Positions 61,279 through 64,000 of a DNA stretch of 64,000 nucleotides are shown piece by piece; position 1 is the first letter of the stretch; every line of letters begins with the position of its first letter. This DNA comes from Spirodela intermedia (Eukaryota > Streptophyta > Magnoliopsida > Alismatales > Araceae). Below the pieces are notes generated by a model. The model was not told where the DNA came from and searched no databases. It saw only the letters and a list, made by a program, of their open reading frames with translations. Location of the stretch: NCBI GenBank assembly GCA_902729315.2, contig LR746275.1:2884501-2948500 (forward strand), in the 5' to 3' direction. A program made the translations under genes and the position numbers.

Positions 61279-62884
61279 TCTCTTTTTCTTTCCACTCAAC
61301 AGAAAAGAAACCAACTGCAAGAAGAAACAGGATAGATAATACATAGGGTCTCATAAGCAAAGCCATGGGTAGCAGAGGACGTTCTAGAAAACCAAACGAG
61401 TCAATCCAAATACACAGGAGACATTCATAAGCAAAGCCATGAGTAGCAGAGGACGTTCTAGAAAACCAAACGAGTCAATCCAATCTACAGGAGACATTCA
61501 TATCCATTCAACTGTGATCAGCAAAACTTTCTTGGGCAAGAAATAAACCTCGCGAAAGAGCATTAAAAGAGCTTGAGAGGAAAGAAGCATCAAATCTCTC
61601 CCCGACATCAGCATCAGGCTGAAGTTAGTTTGATGATGATCTTCCTAATGACAGGTCGTCAATGAGCAGAATTGCTTCATCAATAGAACAAAATGACGAG
61701 AAAAAGGTAGGATGAGAAAAGGTTTTGCCCTCAAACTAACGATAGGAGAAGGAATCTCAGAGAGAAGTGAGGACCAAAAGGTGGTAATCAACTCTGTCGC
61801 CCCATAATTTCAGAAAACCCATGTTTTATGCTCAACGAAGCGCGCAACCTCTGGAAGCACCTCCAAATTGCTAAGGGAACTCTTTGCGTTTAAATAAGAG
61901 AATGGAAGTTAAAATTCAGGTGGATGGTTCTTAAAAAATTTATTAAAAACGCGAATTTTTTGAAGTAAGAGATCAATTTCGATCTTTCGCAAATTCAAGT
62001 CGACCCAAAATCTTGCACCGAGTCTTACATAACAAATTCCATGAAGCAAAGCATCTCAAGGAAAAACAAAATAAGACTAAAATAACGAACAAAGAATCAT
62101 AAGAATGAAGCAAGTACGATAACGTGAAACCCTCCTAGCACCGCGGGCATATTTTCAAAAAATGAAGAACATAATATAATCAGAAATCCAAATGAGAGAA
62201 ACGTATATCCAAAGCCATGCGAAATCAAATCCGCGCAACAAATTGACAGATTTTTTTTTTTGTAAAATAGGAGCACGAAACTGGGCCAATGGCACCAAAA
62301 CAACATTCACCGAACGCAAGGAACGACGAGAGAGTAAAAGCGCGAAGCTTCCAAATCCCGCGAAAAGGGGAGAAATCCTCCCGCATGCAAACTAACGCGA
62401 GCGTCCAGCACCAATATGAGACAAGCTAAGCGCCACCTACGGGGGACAAACCCACAGAGTGAGCGAGGATGAAGCAAATCGAACCTCGGCAATCCACTGC
62501 TGCTCCAATAACGCCGATTCGAGCAAACTTCCACTCGCCTTGACGAATCCGAGGTCCGAGGACGAGCTGGGCGCCCAGAGAAAGAGGATGCAAGAGGCAA
62601 ACCCTAGTGAGAAGCAAATCGGGACGAGAGACAGAGAGAGATGATATTTAAAGGGGAAGCGAGGTGAGACGACGACCGAGCGGATCGCCGGTCAAAGCTG
62701 AGGGGGGTGTCGGATGTTTTTTTAGAAGAAAATAGAAACGCACCGCCCTCATGCTCAGAATATTACCCTCGTTTTTTTCTGATATCACGATGGTACCACT
62801 CCCAATAGCAAAAGTACTCCTACTATTTTAGCACGCGTTCATACGTCATGTCCAATTTCATCCCGGAATTTTTTCAAATTGTCA
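61279..62884 (-). other. 5' UTR, leader intron and promoter of the pseudokinase gene
   Basis: On the minus strand an acceptor (TTCTTGCAG|TTGG) at about 61317 precedes the start codon by ~38 bp, implying a 5' UTR intron. A donor is plausible near 62484 (CGAG|GTTCGA). The presumed intron contains the 74-bp tandem duplication and AT-rich sequence. A GC-rich block at 62300-62640 would be the first exon. Nothing else coding is evident. Confidence 0.5.
61351..61497. repeat. Near-identical 74-bp tandem duplication
   Basis: The unit starting TCATAAGCAAAGCCATG occupies 61351-61424 and is repeated at 61425-61497, differing by one substitution and a small change near the end of the unit (AAATACACAGG against AATCTACAGG). 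High identity implies recent origin. Confidence 0.95.
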
Positions 62885-63317
62885 ATGAAGCCATATTGGT
62901 TACTGCCTTCGAGCCCGGGTTTCTTAGGATCGTCTCGGGGAATACAGCCAAAGACGGCGCGGTTGGTCCATTCCAGCGACGATGGGGAGACTTCGGGCCT
63001 TCATCCGTGGGGCGGCCAGCCGGCGAGCTCCGCTTACTCCGACGCCGACGGCGGCGGAGAGAACCGGCGGGGCGGCGCCGCCGAGGGTCGTCGGCCTACG
63101 GCATCTTCGTCTTCGCATCAGTGGCGGCCCCCGCCTCTGCCCACCTTGACCCAGGTCAGTAGAATCCCGGTTATTCTTCCCTCTATCTTTCCATCAATAT
63201 CAGTCATGGAAGGGTGCTCTTTGTAATTGTGTGCTAAGGGGTAATCACGTAAATAATATGTTTTTATTGGGGCAGTTTCCGAGAAGGAGCTATGACGCAA
63301 GCTTTATTCAGAGTTGA
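62885..63317 (+). CDS. Hypothetical small protein, tentative two-exon model
   Basis: An ATG at 62885 opens a 90-codon frame to a donor after 63154 (CCCAG|GTCAGT). An acceptor (GGGGCAG|TTTCC) before 63276 continues in phase for 14 codons (FPRRSYDASFIQS) to a stop at 63317, giving 103 aa. The middle is low-complexity (Gly/Ser/Arg) and includes HQWRPPPLPTLTQ. I recognise no family. Both splice sites are good and phase is maintained, but the length is small and another downstream acceptor could be used (for example, to reach the 63314-63511 frame). The gene may begin further upstream. Confidence 0.3.
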
Positions 63318-64000
63318 AATGCTGGACACCGCCCCTCCCCCCCTGTGGCAGCTTCAAAGGTGGTCAAAGAACGGGTGATTGTGATGACGACATGTTGACC
63401 CGGAGAAAACTCTATCCAATCACCGAAGGCCACGTGCAGCCTGGCCCCTCTGAACAGGTTCAGGAAGACTGCAACCCGGATCGCCTACCCCGCCCACCTC
63501 CGATCCATTGAATAGTCGGTAAGTCGCCAGTTTGACCGATATCAGGCCACCACGGCGAGGGGAGAGAGGCGTATGCCGACATGTTGTGGGGGAAAACAGG
63601 CGGCGCCGTCTTCTCGGAGGGGGCGGAGAGTTCTGGCACCTGCGAGGGAGGGTCTTCCACGTGATATCGACTCGCCCTGCGTTGACTCGTTGGGGCAGCA
63701 GAGGAACGAGAACGAAGACGCTTATCGCCATCTCGTGGTTGTTTCTTCTAGGTGAATCCGAGGGGTAGAGCGAGTCGGATGAGTCGCCGTTACTTGTAAA
63801 TGAGATGAAGGGGATCTCTGGGGGGATTTCAAATCTGATTGCCCACAGCCGCTCTCATGACCGTTGAGGATCTAGCGGCTGGGCCCGGGCAGAGCCGCCT
63901 GCCATCGATGTGGAGACCAACCGGAGACGACCATGATGGCTTGGGCAGGAAGAATATGGCCCGATATCGACTCTAGGATCATCAAGTGAAATGGAATAAG
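63318..64000. other. Right edge, no supported gene
   Basis: GC-moderate sequence with overlapping short frames on both strands (63314-63511, 63420-63731, 63532-63768), none with a recognisable motif. It could be the 3' part or first exons of a gene continuing past the window. Confidence 0.4.

Overview
This is nuclear DNA of a flowering plant. The genes have GT-AG introns, and several products are plant-specific families: VAL-type B3 repressor, NETWORKED actin-binding protein, EDR4-like zinc-ribbon protein, PLS-type PPR protein, vicilin-like cupin and RLCK-like pseudokinase. Gene density is about one per 4.5 kb and I recognised no transposon, so the region is compact euchromatin. Some genes have GC-rich exons (PPR, EDR4-like, cupin, NET4-like), which hints at a monocot or early-diverging angiosperm; the species cannot be fixed from the sequence. 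CT/GA microsatellites are unusually frequent in UTRs, introns and promoters.

Layout. 1.2-5.4 kb (-): plastid GNAT acetyltransferase (NSI/SNAT type). 5.7-9.6 kb (+): membrane-anchored h-type thioredoxin. 10.8-13.9 kb (+): plastid PRC-barrel-like protein. 16.7-18.2 kb (+): NETWORKED-4-like protein. 20.7-22.1 kb (+): EDR4-like zinc-ribbon protein. 23.3-27.7 kb (-): GOST/TMEM87-like seven-TM protein. 28.6-31.1 kb (-): intronless PPR protein. 31.9-36.1 kb (-): plastid NAD-dependent glycerol-3-phosphate dehydrogenase (GLY1/SFD1 type). 36.9-37.2 kb (+): 74-residue Cys/His-rich protein. 38.1-42.6 kb (-): type I single-pass membrane protein of unknown function. 43.4-45.0 kb (-): vicilin-like cupin. 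46.3-58.4 kb (+): VAL-type B3/CW transcriptional repressor. 58.7-61.3 kb (-): RLCK-VII-like pseudokinase. 62.9-63.3 kb (+): weak hypothetical gene.

Exon structures were built by hand from splice sites, reading phase and remembered family motifs. For thirteen of the fourteen models all exon phases close on an open frame with a stop codon, which is strong internal support. The fourteenth, at 62.9 kb, is tentative.

The genes do not form a pathway. There are loose themes: four products are probably plastid- or organelle-targeted (acetyltransferase, PRC-barrel protein, PPR, GPDH), and TGGGCC/T promoter motifs cluster upstream of them. A seed-storage-type cupin lies head-to-head with a VAL repressor, a family known to silence seed genes through RY (CATGCA) elements. 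The intervening 1.2 kb carries two identical palindromic RY octamers flanking a CT/GAGA tract. I found no clearly new multi-gene system; the best leads are that RY-GAGA-RY element, the fully degenerate pseudokinase, short introns made largely of CT repeat, and the small Cys/His-rich protein.
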